Of a DNA stretch of 64,000 nucleotides, positions 33,384 through 44,433 are shown one piece after another. The stretch lies in contig BCIM01000005.1 of the NCBI GenBank assembly GCA_039545315.1, positions 1,118,609 through 1,182,608 of the forward strand, written 5' to 3'. Below the pieces are notes generated by a model. The model had not been told where the DNA came from. It made no database searches and saw nothing but the letters and a program-made list of their open reading frames with translations. Both the position numbers and the translations under genes were made by a program. This DNA comes from Kondoa malvinella. Lineage: Eukaryota; Basidiomycota; Agaricostilbomycetes; Agaricostilbales; Kondoaceae. The stretch's first letter is position 1, and every line of letters begins with the position of its first letter.

Positions 33384-35550
33384 TTAATTGGAACTACCGA
33401 AAAGCGCTCGCTCGCTGCCTCCTTCTGGTCGCGGACGAGGTCGACTGACCACTGATGCGGCTATCGACGGAACAGATGGCAAACTGACGAGATCCCCGCC
33501 GCAAGTGCATCCACACGAATCGCAAGTCTGCTTCAACCATCAGTCAAATAACAAGCATCAAGATGATGCTTACTTTGCCAGACCTGCTAGCATCTCGCTG
33601 CTGCCTGAGCATATCTACCTCATTCTCCAACTTTCTCATCTGCTGCTCCATCTCCCATAGCTGGCCCTTCCAAGCCTGCTGAGCATTTGACAGCTTGTCT
33701 TGCATTGAGGGTGTCTGAGGCGGAAAGAGCGGAGTTGAAGGCGTTGTTTCGCGCGAATCGAAAAAGTCGCTGCCTGAATAAGCAGACATTGGTGACTTTG
33801 GCGCAATTGGAGAAGATGCCTTTCCTTCTTCTTTCAAATTGACAAGCAGGTTCTGAGCAAAGTTGTGCGAAAACGCCATGGAAACCGGTCGAAGTGACAG
33901 ACTAGGGGCTGGAAGAGTCTCACTGCCAGGCTTGTGTATCCGATCATGTGGGTTTGGCTGGGGTGGAGCAAGAAAGCTAACATTGCCTAAGCGAGGTGAT
34001 GGCGATGGAAGTAGAAGTGGCCTTTCGATGCTTCTGGACTGTTCAGCTTGTGAAAAGGTAGTCAGATTCGGAGGAGCAGACCGAAGAGCCGTTGACGGAA
34101 GAGGAGGTAAAGGCATTGGCGGAGCTGAGACTAGTTGTGTCTGCTGATCGTCTTTCCGATTGAACAGCTTGAGGAAACCACTCTTCTTGTTTTTCAATTG
34201 CTTCGGTGCACTCGATGAAGCATAACTATCATTCGTGTCTGTGCTATACTTTCTGCGTTCTTCCATATCGTGTGTAAATGGCGTCTTCTTTTCCCGTTCA
34301 CGAGCAGCATCAAGCGAGACCAGGTTGAAGTGATTTGGAACCGGGGCTTCTTGTCGAGCAAGCACCTTCTTGGCCGACACTGGAGATTCTCCGTCTTGTG
34401 TCGTAACATCAGAAGCAAGAGAAGAATGAGATGTAGATGAAGTAAGATCGCCTGTCGAATTGAGTGAAGAAGAGCGAGGCATCGAGCTTGTTGTGGTAGA
34501 ACTAGCGGGAGAGACGACATGCGCTAGTGGATCTGAAGTACGTTCTTCTGGCGTTTGCTGAATTTTGCGTTGAGTCGGAATGGGAGGTAAAGCACCTCTA
34601 GGCGGTGGAAAAGTAGTGATGGACATGGGTATCGGTGTCTTTTGCGATTCATTCTTGCGCCGCATAGCAATAGTCGGCTTCGACGACATTTCTTCAGGTC
34701 GGAATTGAGGTGGTGGCACTCGCACACTGTCAAGAGACGGCCTGACTTTGGCCGTTGCGTTCGAGCTTGCGCGACCAAAGGCTTCCTTCACACTTCTACC
34801 CTTGGATGCCATTTTGCCCTCATCCTTTGACCATATATCTTGCCTATTGGACTTCTCCTCTTCTGTATCCCACGGAGGAGGCGAAATGAGCTTCATCTTG
34901 GGTGCAAGATAAGATTGCATGCGCTGATTCTTCGCTGGACCTGGAAGCATTTTGCCATAACCTGCCAAGGGAAGGTCGTCATTCGTACTGTTGTTTGATT
35001 GCGAGGAAGAAGTAGAGTCGATGGACGAGTGACGTCGCGCTGGAGGAGCTCGAGGCATCTGGATTTCTTTGGCTCTGACGATAGGTGCTCGAGGTTTTGG
35101 CATTGTGAAGGCTTCCACGTCGGCGCTCATTTGGATAGCTAGGCCGTGCTCTCTGTTCGATACCAAAGTGGGCTTGAAGACGGCTGAACTGGAATGCACT
35201 AAGGGATCAAGAACCGGTGATCGAATGACTGCTTCGCGAATGCTGGCCATAGAAGGAGAGTATTCACTGCCAGACATGCTTTCCGCCGAGCTGAACGAGT
35301 TGCCATGAAAAGGACCTTGCGGCGTAGCTATGTATTCGACATCTGGCGTTGTAGGACTCCGCCCGGTAGCAACAGACGACGTCGTCCATATTTCCGAATC
35401 GAAAGATGCTCTGGAGCTGAGTACACCTAAAGGTGACGCGTAAGGATGCAAGCTCTTGGTACCTTCGCCTGCGCGTTGTTTATCTGCATGAGAACCTCGT
35501 TGCTTGAGCAGTCCTTCGATGTCGTATGAGGTAGGAATTGCAGCAGCCAT
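33384..35550 (-). CDS. Long Ser/Pro-rich protein with C-terminal coiled coil and Cys cluster
   Basis: Not assigned to a family. A single 2-kb exon codes for a low-complexity Ser/Thr/Pro-rich chain with short proline-rich stretches (PPPQFRP, PPMPLPPLPS) suited to SH3 or WW binding, then a coiled coil MEQQMRKLENEVDMLRQQRD. A last intron (GTAAGCATC..TTGAAG) leads to QTCDSCGCTCGGDLVSLPSV, a compact Cys cluster, and GGSERALFGSSN-stop. The ATG at 35550 gives MAAAIPTSYDIEGLLKQ. Upstream, the frame stays open and joins by a clean intron (GTGAGCTTC..TTGTCAG) to a preceding exon, giving DSDCEPLRIRSFAGQQTF and WLLLLQYGLETDAMAAAI, so the true start is probably near 35700-35890. Possibly a cytoskeletal or signalling scaffold; this is inference. 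Confidence 0.7.
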
Positions 35551-36007
35551 GGCGTCTGTCTCTAGGCCGTATTGTAGCAAGAGAAGCCAGAACGTTTGCT
35601 GCCCAGCGAAACTTCGAATCCTGACAATAACATGTCAAATAGGCTGGAATGTCGATCTGCTGAAGCTCACCTAAGGGGCTCGCAGTCTGAGTCTAGATTA
35701 GAAAGCCAGATCTTGCAATGAGTCTTCAAGTGCCTCGAGTTGCTGCATGCACCCGAGGAAAGATTCGACGCGCAGAGTGCTTGCCGCTTTTTGACTGTGC
35801 AGCAATGGAGTACCGGATAGGCAGTGAGGGTGATTGCTATTATATACAGCTGGAAGTACGAATACAGCAAAGAATAAAGAGGTCGAGGTCAAGGGACAAC
35901 AGTGCGGGGTAAACCTCCAATGAGCAAGGACAAGATTACAGGTGAAAACTGATCTGCATTAAACGGATAGCCCCCAGGGCATAATACAATGTCCATGATG
36001 TTACAAT

Positions 36008-39000
36008 CTATACTCTTGGCTGAGGTGCAGGCGTCCGCACAGCCCTTGCCATTCGCTCGCGTACCGCTGCTGGTCCAGTGCAAGGCGCATCGGGTGTAGG
36101 GAGGCCAGCGCCACTGTATGCGTTGAGATAGGAGCAGCCTGAAATGGGTACCATGTAGGCAGCTGTGTCTGATGGGTTGAGCCACCCGTTGCCAACATTG
36201 GTCGCGTTCCCGGTCGCGAAGGCACCAGTCGGTGTCGGCGGAGGAGCCAGAGTGATAATGGAGCCAGTAGCTGTCAACACCGGCAGATTGGCGACGTCTG
36301 GAATGTTGGTCAAGGCAGGCGGCCAGACTGAGTAGTTTGCCGTCACGCTCTGTGAAATTCAGTAAATAGTGAGCAGAGCTGCTGCACACGAAGGTATCGA
36401 CCCACAGCAGGTATATCATACGAGTCAGCCTCGCCGACCATGTTTGCGGCCAAGGGTGGTGTCCACTGGATGTTGGTCTTGCCAGGCAAATCGAGATCAG
36501 CTGCCAAAGCATCGCAAGCTCCAAGATAGGCCTGTGGTCTTGGATCTGCTGGAACGTAGCCTTCTTTCAAGCCAAGGGAGTACGACCAGAGCGGATTAGG
36601 TACTTGACCGGTACTGTTCTGCCCGATCTTCCCTATGATATGCCACTCAACGTAAGCATTCGAAGTGCTGTCGTTAGCTGTACTGACATGTCCAAAAGAA
36701 CCATGATCTTGTAGCATCTGTACACCCTGTTAGGTTGAGGGCGAAAAGTGAAACCTGAAGACTGACCCCAGTAGGCAGTCATCATCTGCTTTGTCTGAAC
36801 CTTGAATTCGTCCGAGAAGTTGTCGACGTTAGTGAAAGTCTCGCAGCTGCCATACGATCGCTCATTGGGTGTTTCGGTCTACAAATGGCCGTCAGCTACT
36901 TGCGACAGCAAGAATAGACGACTCACAGTATTGTAAGATCCGTCAAAGTGAGCACCGAGACCAACACCGTTCAGATACCTGAATGCCAGACCAATCAGCA
37001 ATGTGGATCGCACACCGTGATCTGACTCACTGGCCACAGTCATTAGTCGCCAGCGACCATTCGCCCGCTTCCACGAAACCAAAGTCTTGGACTGTGCATC
37101 AAAATACACAATCAGAGACCAGCAAATTTGACATGCGACTCTGACATACAAGTTCTGCCAAAAGAAAAAACAATCATGAGTTTCGGGTTCAATTGGCTTA
37201 ACAAAGAGAGCTCACTGATTGTATTGCGATGCCCACCATTGACAAGGGCTGTGTGAGCAATGACTCAGCTGAACACATTTTGAATGCTGCCAAGCATGAA
37301 TCACTCACCGAGTGACCAACGACTGGTAAGAATCGCCGAAACTATCGGCGGTGAATGCGAGGTAGTGATGCGATTCTATAGTGGACATTGGTCAAAGTCT
37401 TCGGGCTGAAGTAAAACGACGGCGTACCTAGGCCCAAGCGATCTGCCCCTTGCATGAAGCCATAGAAGGAAGCTTGTGACGAGAATCTATCTCAACTGTC
37501 AGCTATTTTTTGAACGCAAGGAAGAAAGACTGACCCATCTTGAAGCATGATCATCGGTCCATTGCCCTTTCCTGTTCCAGTGATACCTCTGACCGTCTCG
37601 TATACTTGTCGGTAGCTAAATCGCCTGTCAGTGACCTGATATTGGCAATCGACGACAGACATACAAAGACTGCATAGGTAATTGACCGATCGCATATTCT
37701 TGATACGGCTCGTTGACCGGCATCATCGCTACAGCCACATTGGAGTATTGCGGTTGCGCGATGAACTCGGTGATGGTGCGAATGTAGTTGAGCGTTCTTT
37801 GTGCATTTGTAATGCCCATGATACCTGGTTTTACCATTAAGACGGATTTGGAAACACGGGTAGGGGCTGACCTGCGAGCCAATTGATTGATCCGAATTTA
37901 CCACTATGATTTAAGCCATTCTGGGAGCCAGGTACAGCGTGCAGATCAACTTGTACTCGCAGACCATACTTTCTCGCCCAGTTTAGACCTCTGTTTTTTT
38001 TCGTCATCAGCTCGAATCCCGCTAATGAAAGTCAGCGACTGGCACTCACTTGACGAAATACTGCCACGACACGCCCTCCAAGAATGCTTCATCGTCGTAT
38101 GTTTCGACCGCCCAGTACCCCAAAGGCATACGAATCCAATTCAAACCTGCTCCAGCAATCTCGGCGAAATCTTGCTCGGTTATGAAGGTTTCATAGTGCT
38201 CTGTCATGGCGGCAGTAAGGTTATCTCCTAACCGAATAGAGAGATCCCATTCGTCAATTATTTGCTGTACAAGTTTTCAGCGAAAAATAAAGACTCAGAG
38301 ACGAGTCGGTACGTACATTATCGTAGCTGTCGAACATGGCAGGAACGATGAATGGCTCGAGCACTAGCCACCCGCCGAGATTGACGCCGCTGTAATTAGA
38401 AAGAAAAGAAGAAAAAAAGAGAGAGAGGGAAGGACAGGTAAGCGAGGGTCCTACAACTACAGCCGCACTTACTTGATCTTGTCACTAGAGTAATCCCATT
38501 GTTGATTGAGCGGTGGTGTATCATTGTTTGCTCGAGCAGAGTCGTCATACGGCCGCGAGACCCAATGTCCGCCATACGGATTGGTGTAGATGAACTTGTT
38601 GCCATTCCTGTACAGCTCTGAGTACGGTTCCACGCTCTGATTGGCTGGACGCACTCCATTGTGATGGTTGTACCATCCCCTCCCTCTCCTGCTTTTTGAG
38701 CAGCCTCGTCGTCCACAGGCGCTTCTGTGCTCTTATCCGAAGATGAAGACCCGCTTGAAGAGCTATCACTGTCGCCGCTTCGACCAAATACGCCTCCCAA
38801 GACACCCGCCAATACAATCACAGCAACAATTGCGCCTCCTCCAATCAAAATCTTCTTTCTTAAGCTCCAGCCTGCAATTCCGCTTGGTTTGGCAGTGCTC
38901 TGTCTCAATGGACTGCCATAGCCTGCTTCTTCCTTGGGTAAATGCAAAGCCGATTCTGAAGTGCCATAGCCATATTTGCCCGTCATCATGCTTCCTTCGC

Positions 39001-39154
39001 GCGTGCTGAAGTCACCGTCTGAGCCGCTTTGGTGGAAAGGAGGCAGCGCAGGGCTATGCATGGGCGAATGGTCAGAGTACGTGTTGTCTCGTAACGGATA
39101 TTCGTCGGCTGAAGAGAGCTCATTTGGCGCAACGCCTTGATACGTCGCGGCCAT
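36008..39154 (-). CDS. GH5 exo-beta-1,3-glucanase-like protein with N-terminal membrane anchor
   Basis: Type II membrane glycoside hydrolase, probably acting on cell-wall beta-glucan. The cytosolic tail (about 95 residues, MAATYQGVAPNELSSADEYP...) precedes the helix KKILIGGGAIVAVIVLAGVL and a Ser/Asp-rich linker. The catalytic domain includes GLNWIRMPLGYWAVETYDD, LRVQVDLHAVPGSQNG, NVAVAMMPVNEPYQ with the acid/base Glu in NEP, GPMIMLQDG, SHHYLAFTADSF and EAGEWSLATNDCGQ with the nucleophile Glu. A C-terminal extension after the domain is Pro/Thr-rich (LAPPPTPTGAFATGNATNV) and ends RTPAPQPRV-stop. Many short introns. The layout matches fungal plasma-membrane glucan 1,3-beta-glucosidases of the EXG family. 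Substrate specificity is inferred from motifs only. Confidence 0.88.
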
Positions 39155-40033
39155 CGTGTGCTTTGCCTGAGATTGGCTTGTGTGAATTTAGCGTCTAGAA
39201 AAAAGAAAGGCGCGTGGGCTTTAGCCTTTCGTGGTCGACAGGTCCAAGCGTTTCTGTTTTGCGAGTTGACCGTGACTTTACTGTCCTTGAGTGGGAAGTC
39301 GTTGTTGTCCAAGAAGGTTAACGATCGACCCGCTCGAAGCACGCTGCGGAATGAGGCGCTGTGCCGTTTTTTGACAACAGTCGGCGACTACTAATATTGA
39401 GACAAAGATAGTATAGCGCGTCAAATCACTTAATGGGGTCTCACACTGGGACTGTAAAGGACAGCAACTGGCCGCATGATCTGTCTGGCCAAAATAGCGC
39501 TCGCGTCGCAAAGATGATGTGATGGCAATAACTTTGAAGTAGTACCTGCGCGCCCTTGCTTTAAGTATCTCTCTCAAGCTGCTCTCTAAAAGGATCTATC
39601 TTGCTGGAATTTGATGCACCTTCTTGTGTCTCGCGTCTCTGCCGCTGCTGGAGTTACGCGCAATGTTCCTCATCTCAGCCAAATACTGTACTTTGTTCCT
39701 TCTGTAAGCGTTGCAGAGCAGCAGATCCTCATTGTACGACTGAAACTTTGTTCGACTGAAACGGGAACTTCTCGATGCATCTGCGTGCATCACCGCCTGT
39801 TCTCTGTCTAACAAATGCCAAGCTTGCGTTAACTCGTCAAAGCGACGTGTCTATTGCATTGACCAGATAGCAATGTTTGATCTTGCTCTGATACAGAGAC
39901 TACCTCGGAGCACGCGCAGAGGCTCGCACGCATCTTTCTCGATGTCCGTTGTCCCACGCCGCCCGTTGACAGTGAAGAGTGCAGCTGTTGGGTGATGAGA
40001 AATGTACACTGGTAATGCGAACAGCGAAGCTCA
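39155..40033. other. Intergenic region, no gene seen
   Basis: About 880 bp between the GH5 start and the 3' end of the next minus-strand gene. Several short open frames exist but none joins into a plausible protein, and no tRNA or repeat was seen. It must contain the GH5 promoter. Confidence 0.4.
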
Positions 40034-41186
40034 CTACGAGGCTGCATGACAGTATCCGCAAGCCAGGAGGGCTTCACCGACATTGTAGCTAGCACGACCC
40101 GCAGAGCAGTTTGAACAAACGGAAGTGCGAAGATTGTCTGCGACGCAGCATTAGAAGCATTCTCGTGCTCAGCAAAGAGAGTACATACCGCCTCGCAGAC
40201 TCTTCAGAGTGACGGGCTCGCCCTTCTCAGAAAATAATGCCCTCCCTCTTTCTGCGACAGTCTTGCCAGTCAAAGATCGGAACGCGTCTTTCGCCATCTG
40301 CCACTCTTCATGCTCCAGGCCGAAGACAATGGCTTGAAGCTGTATCTCCGTGACAAAGGCGAAATCGCTGTCGTGTGTATCTTCACTGTGTACGTGGTCC
40401 CTCAGGATAGAACTTCTCCGCAAGTAGAACCACCGCTCACCCTTTCCCATAGGTCTCGTAGTAGATAGCAAGCTTCTTCAATCTGACAAACAACGTGCAT
40501 ATTGGCTTGATTCCGGCATCTACCAATCTGATATCCAAATACTGCAGATCCAGCCGATCCATCGCTTTCACACAAGCTTCACCATGAAAGACTCCCATAG
40601 ACTGCATGAAAGTAACACCGCAGTTGATTTCCTTCCAATTCTTGGGCAATTCCCGTTCCAAGCAACGAGGGTGTGTTTGGGTTATCACTGCCATCAAGCG
40701 CAAGTAGTTCACCATAGCGCGCTCCACAACGTCGACTCGCCAGCGAAGTAGACCGAATAGATTCGCGCAACAGCCATAGCAGAGTTGTAGAGCAGAAATT
40801 AGAGAAAAGTACAGTTTCCGAGCTTGATCTGTGTTTGGGCCCGAGTGTAGAACTTGCAATCCCACAGTGAGCAGCTTCTCCAAGTCGTCCAACAAAGCTG
40901 GCCAATGTTCGGACAAGAGGCTCTGACCAACGAGCTGTCGTAGGGCATCAAATTGTCCTCGCTTGTTGAGGCGTCTGGATTCGAGGCCTTCTTGCAACAG
41001 AGAGGGCAGCAGAGAGACGCTGATCCAATGTCCATCGTGAATTTGTTGGGTGATGTAGGTGACGATGCTAGCTGCAGCTTCGACCACAGCGGCATTGGCC
41101 TCGACAACAACGCCTTTCGTCTTTGGTGTATTCACGCCAGTCATGTTCACTGCTTTGCTTGAAGGAAGACTTCCCTGGGCGTACAT
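40034..41186 (-). CDS. Orphan helical protein with C-terminal four-cysteine motif
   Basis: Not recognised. A long first exon codes for a mostly helical protein: VVEAAASIVTYITQQIHDGH, WPALLDDLEKLLTVGLQVL, YFSLISALQLCYGCCANLFG, MVNYLRLMAVITQTHPRC and NWKEINCGVTFMQSMGVFHG. After one intron come FVTEIQLQAIVFGLEHEEWQ and KDAFRSLTGKTVAERGRALF. A final intron (GTATGTACTC..CGTCGCAG) leads to DNLRTSVCSNCSAGRASYNV and GEALLACGYCHAAS-stop, two CxxC pairs spaced like a zinc ribbon. About 345 residues. The start could be MYAQGSLPSS at 41186 or MTGVNTPKTK at 41144. Zinc binding is inference from Cys spacing. Confidence 0.68.
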
Positions 41187-41635
41187 TAAAGTGAAAATTT
41201 GACTGAATGGCACAGCGTGAATTTTGCCTGACAGGCAATATAGGCTGCATTTGTGTTGAATGAAAGAAGGGAAGGACAGCATTCCAAATATCGCATATAT
41301 GACAAGAGATGCGGACGGCGAAGGCAGACAAGTAAAAAGGATCACACCAGAGACGAGCAAGAGGAGGTGAAGACAGGCGTGAACAAGGCTCGTTCGACTA
41401 TCGCCTCGGACTTTATCGGTAGCCAAAGCTTGCCTGTGTTCAGAGTCAACAGCATACTCGACACATCGCTGTCGGAAGCGAAAGAGCTCGCGGCCTCTAC
41501 CCAGAGGCGTGGTAATTAAAGACTTTGCTTATGCAATCGTGATTCGTCGGAAAAACTGAGTTTCCAGCTCAAAACCCGCCGCTCGTCGATACTCTGCTCC
41601 TGCAACCACCCAACAATCTTCAAGAAACAGGCAAA

Positions 41636-42808
41636 ATGACTTCGAGCCCAGCTACTATCGTCTTGTGGTGTCATCCGCGCTCGACAAGCACCATGTCAGA
41701 ATTGGTTGCTCGCGTATTTTGATAGACCGGGCGTCTTAGTCTTGTTACAGGTTCGAGAGGGCTTTCCTCAATAGGCCCTCTACTTTTGAAGTTCTGCACG
41801 AGCCGCTTGGTGATGCGTGGTTGGTTAACATGGCTTTGGTTCAGTTTTTCATTGCTCATGAGTACGCGATACGTAGGTACTTTGGACCGAATCGCGTTGC
41901 ACCTCGCTACAGCCCAGAAAAGTGCGCTTCGGACTATCCTCAGTTCAAAGATTCGACCACTGCCAAAGTTAGCTTTTTCGCTCGCTCCAAATACATTTGC
42001 ACCAGACTAATTAGCGGATAGACATGGGCAGAAATCGTTCAGCACAAGGACAAGCCACGAACCTTTGTCAAAGATGTGAGTGCTCTACCCACGTGATGTT
42101 ATCACATAAGCTGACTGATTGCTCTTGGCCAGATGGCTCAATACATTTGCGTGCCCAAGACTACCGCACCATCTGCACCAGCTCTACCAGAAGAAGGCAA
42201 CCCAACTTACCTACCCTCTTCATCCCTCTTCGCACCAGGCGTTATTCACACATTCCTCATTCGCACACCTGAGAAAGCCGTTCCTTCATACTACAAGCTT
42301 TGCACCGGCGACAATTGCGCAGTAACTGGATTCGAATACTTTGATCCAGCTGAAGTCGGTCTGACCGAATCGAGAAGATTGTATGAATTCGTAGAGGCTC
42401 AAACGGGTCAAGCACCTCTCCTCATCGATTCGGCTGATTTATTGGAGAAGCCTGAGGCGTACATGAAGGCGTACTGTGAGCGCGTGGGTGTCGAGTACAC
42501 AAAGGAGATGTTGGAGTGGAGCTCGGGTACTCAGGAGCATGTAAGTGATGCTCTTGTGTCCTTGAAACATGTACTAAGGCTCCTTTCAGTTCAAAAAGTG
42601 GACAGGCTGGCAGGTATTGTTTGTATGGTTTTTGCCTTGCGCTAAGAATCCGCGCAGGCACACCGACGCCGAGAAGTCTACCGGTATCCGCAAGCCTACC
42701 AAAACGACAGCAGACGAACAATCCGCCTGGCCAGAAATCGTCAAGAAAGCGATCGCCGACAACATGGCCGATTATGAATGGCTTCGTGAACGTCGTCTAC
42801 AGCTGTGA
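41636..42808 (+). CDS. P-loop sulfotransferase-like protein
   Basis: P-loop protein of the fungal sulfotransferase-like group often annotated as branched-chain aminotransferase-like or Sulfotransfer_3. The nucleotide-binding turn is at the N-terminus: IVLWCHPRSTSTMFERAF. Later exons give TFEVLHEPLGDAWYFGPNR, IVQHKDKPRTFVKDMAQYIC, GVIHTFLIRTPEKAVPSYY, TGQAPLLIDSADLLEKPEAY and EMLEWSSGTQEHFKKWTGW. It ends DYEWLRERRLQL-stop. Five short introns; about 300 residues. The SxxxxR after FLIRTPEKAV suits PAPS 3'-phosphate binding. Acceptor unknown; true sulfotransferase activity is not shown by sequence. It converges with the next gene, 48 bp apart. Confidence 0.78.
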
Positions 42809-42856
42809 TGATGCGATTTCAATACATGTAACCATACTCTCTCTACCCTCAAAAGA

Positions 42857-43424
42857 TCAATGCGGAAGTTCAGGCATGGAGCGAGTAGCCTTTTCCTCGT
42901 TCTTGGAGTGTTGCTTTAGTTCTTCTGTAAGATCGTAAACCATAGAAATGTCAGATCAAAGTATGTAAAAGGAAGCAGATCGAGAACTCGCCTAAGATTT
43001 TACTCGTTCGCCATTCGCTGCCTTCAGGTGGTTCCTGCTTGCCCACAGCCCAATAATAAATGGTCCACTCTGGGATAGCCATCAAACGATCCAGTTCCTT
43101 CAACTCCTCCTCGTTCCACTTGTTGATGCGGTCACTCGTGGCAAAAGTAGACAACAGCAAGCCCGTTTCCAGAGTTCCGCGCTTTCTCGTTTGGTACACA
43201 AGCCTCGATCTCAACGTTGACAGTTCTTCAAACGCTTCCCTGCTGCCATCGAGCGGATGAGGCGTGTAAGTGACGGGGTCTTTGGCCGTGTCTGGTGGAT
43301 CGTGTTGCGCTGGCAAAAGCCACGGGTCTCGCAGGCCTGGCTGATCATTGGCGCCTGATGAAGCGAGCCTGATGTTTGCGACTCTTCGTAAAGCTGGCAA
43401 ACGAGATCGAAGTAGTTGTGTCAT
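42857..43424 (-). CDS. SDH5: Succinate dehydrogenase assembly factor 2
   Basis: Mitochondrial SDHAF2/Sdh5 (Emi5), needed for covalent FAD attachment to the SDH flavoprotein. The N-terminus MTQLLRSRLPALRRVANIRLASS is a typical mitochondrial presequence. The core has RLVYQTRKRGTLETGLLLST, FATSDRINKWNEEELKELDR and PEWTIYYWAVGKQEPPEGSE, the family signature. One intron splits off the C-terminal exon, EELKQHSKNEEKATRSMPEL PH-stop. About 170 residues, as expected. The ATG is preceded by only seven bases and then a CT-dinucleotide tract in the 5' leader. Confidence 0.94.
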
Positions 43425-43430
43425 GGTTGT

Positions 43431-43450
43431 GGAGAGAGAGAGAGAGAGAG
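43431..43450. repeat. GA/CT microsatellite in a 5' leader
   Basis: About ten GA dinucleotides on the plus strand (CT on the coding strand) end seven bases upstream of the SDHAF2 start codon. A similar CT tract lies at about 44040-44052. Confidence 0.9.
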
Positions 43451-44433
43451 ATTTGCTATTTCTCCCTTCAAGCTGGACCACAAGCAGAGTGCAAGCTATT
43501 CGCGTGCTGTGAAGGCAATATGCAAGCATCGATTCTGCCCAGCTCGAATCTGGCAGGGTGGACCGATGCTTGGCTCGCAATTTCAGTCAGGCTACAAAGA
43601 TGACGTGAAACAGGCTATGAAGCCCGAGGGCTGTGGTCCAAGCGAACTCTCTTCGATCTCACTAACCACGAGGTTACAGAATGCATGACAGAGCATTTGT
43701 CTTTGCTGACAGGTTCATTTGTCGTCGACTGCGGTTAGAGTGTCATGCAGACGCCCAAAACCTTTCTTCGTACGATGCTTAGCCCTTGCAGGGAATACAT
43801 AGCAGAGTGTTGACACGGACACGGTCTAGAGCTGCAGATCAGGCGCGACTCGACGCGAAATGGATTGAAATTCACTTTGACCTTGTTCTGCGATTTGTGA
43901 CGACTCGTGAGGCTATCTGAACAAAGCTACTGCTCTGCTATACCACTTGGTTGCTTCCGAATCTTGCTTCTAATGCTTTCGAAACCCTTTTTGTTGCCTA
44001 TGAGCAGGTCCGTGCGCTACGTTCTATCGAGTTGACCCCCTCTCTCTCTCTCATTCCCTAACGGTTACACCTCTCCCTGTTCATGACTGCGTCCGCAGGC
44101 TTTTTTTCTCCTTTGAACATTCCACGACAATACACGCCCAGCGATTGGAGAGCCAACTAGTGCGAAGACCCTTCCCAGACGAAGCATTCTCGCCTGCTTG
44201 GGATTGGTTCTTCTTGCTCTGCCACGACACGTCTCTCTCTTCTTGTCTCTTGTCTGCAAACCTCTACACTCGTTTTCTCCTGTGTGATCAAAGCTTGGTA
44301 CCATCAACTTGTGAGCCCCTTCTTTAGGCAATCCACGTGTTTCCATTCTTACACTGTCGCGCGCGTTCTTTGACATGTTGTAGATTTCTCTGTGTGACGC
44401 TCCCTTCCTACGATAAAAGAACACACCACCACC
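43451..44433. other. Intergenic region, no gene seen
   Basis: Nearly 1 kb between two divergently transcribed genes. No coding exon, tRNA or repeat beyond a CT tract at about 44040-44052 is visible. The last 400 bp before the intronless gene are strongly pyrimidine-rich, as in fungal promoters of well-expressed genes. Confidence 0.4.

Noticed and set aside
38396..38462. Long read-through at the end of the first GH5 exon
   Set aside because: The readable continuation is an intron; the GH5 domain continues in frame in later exons.
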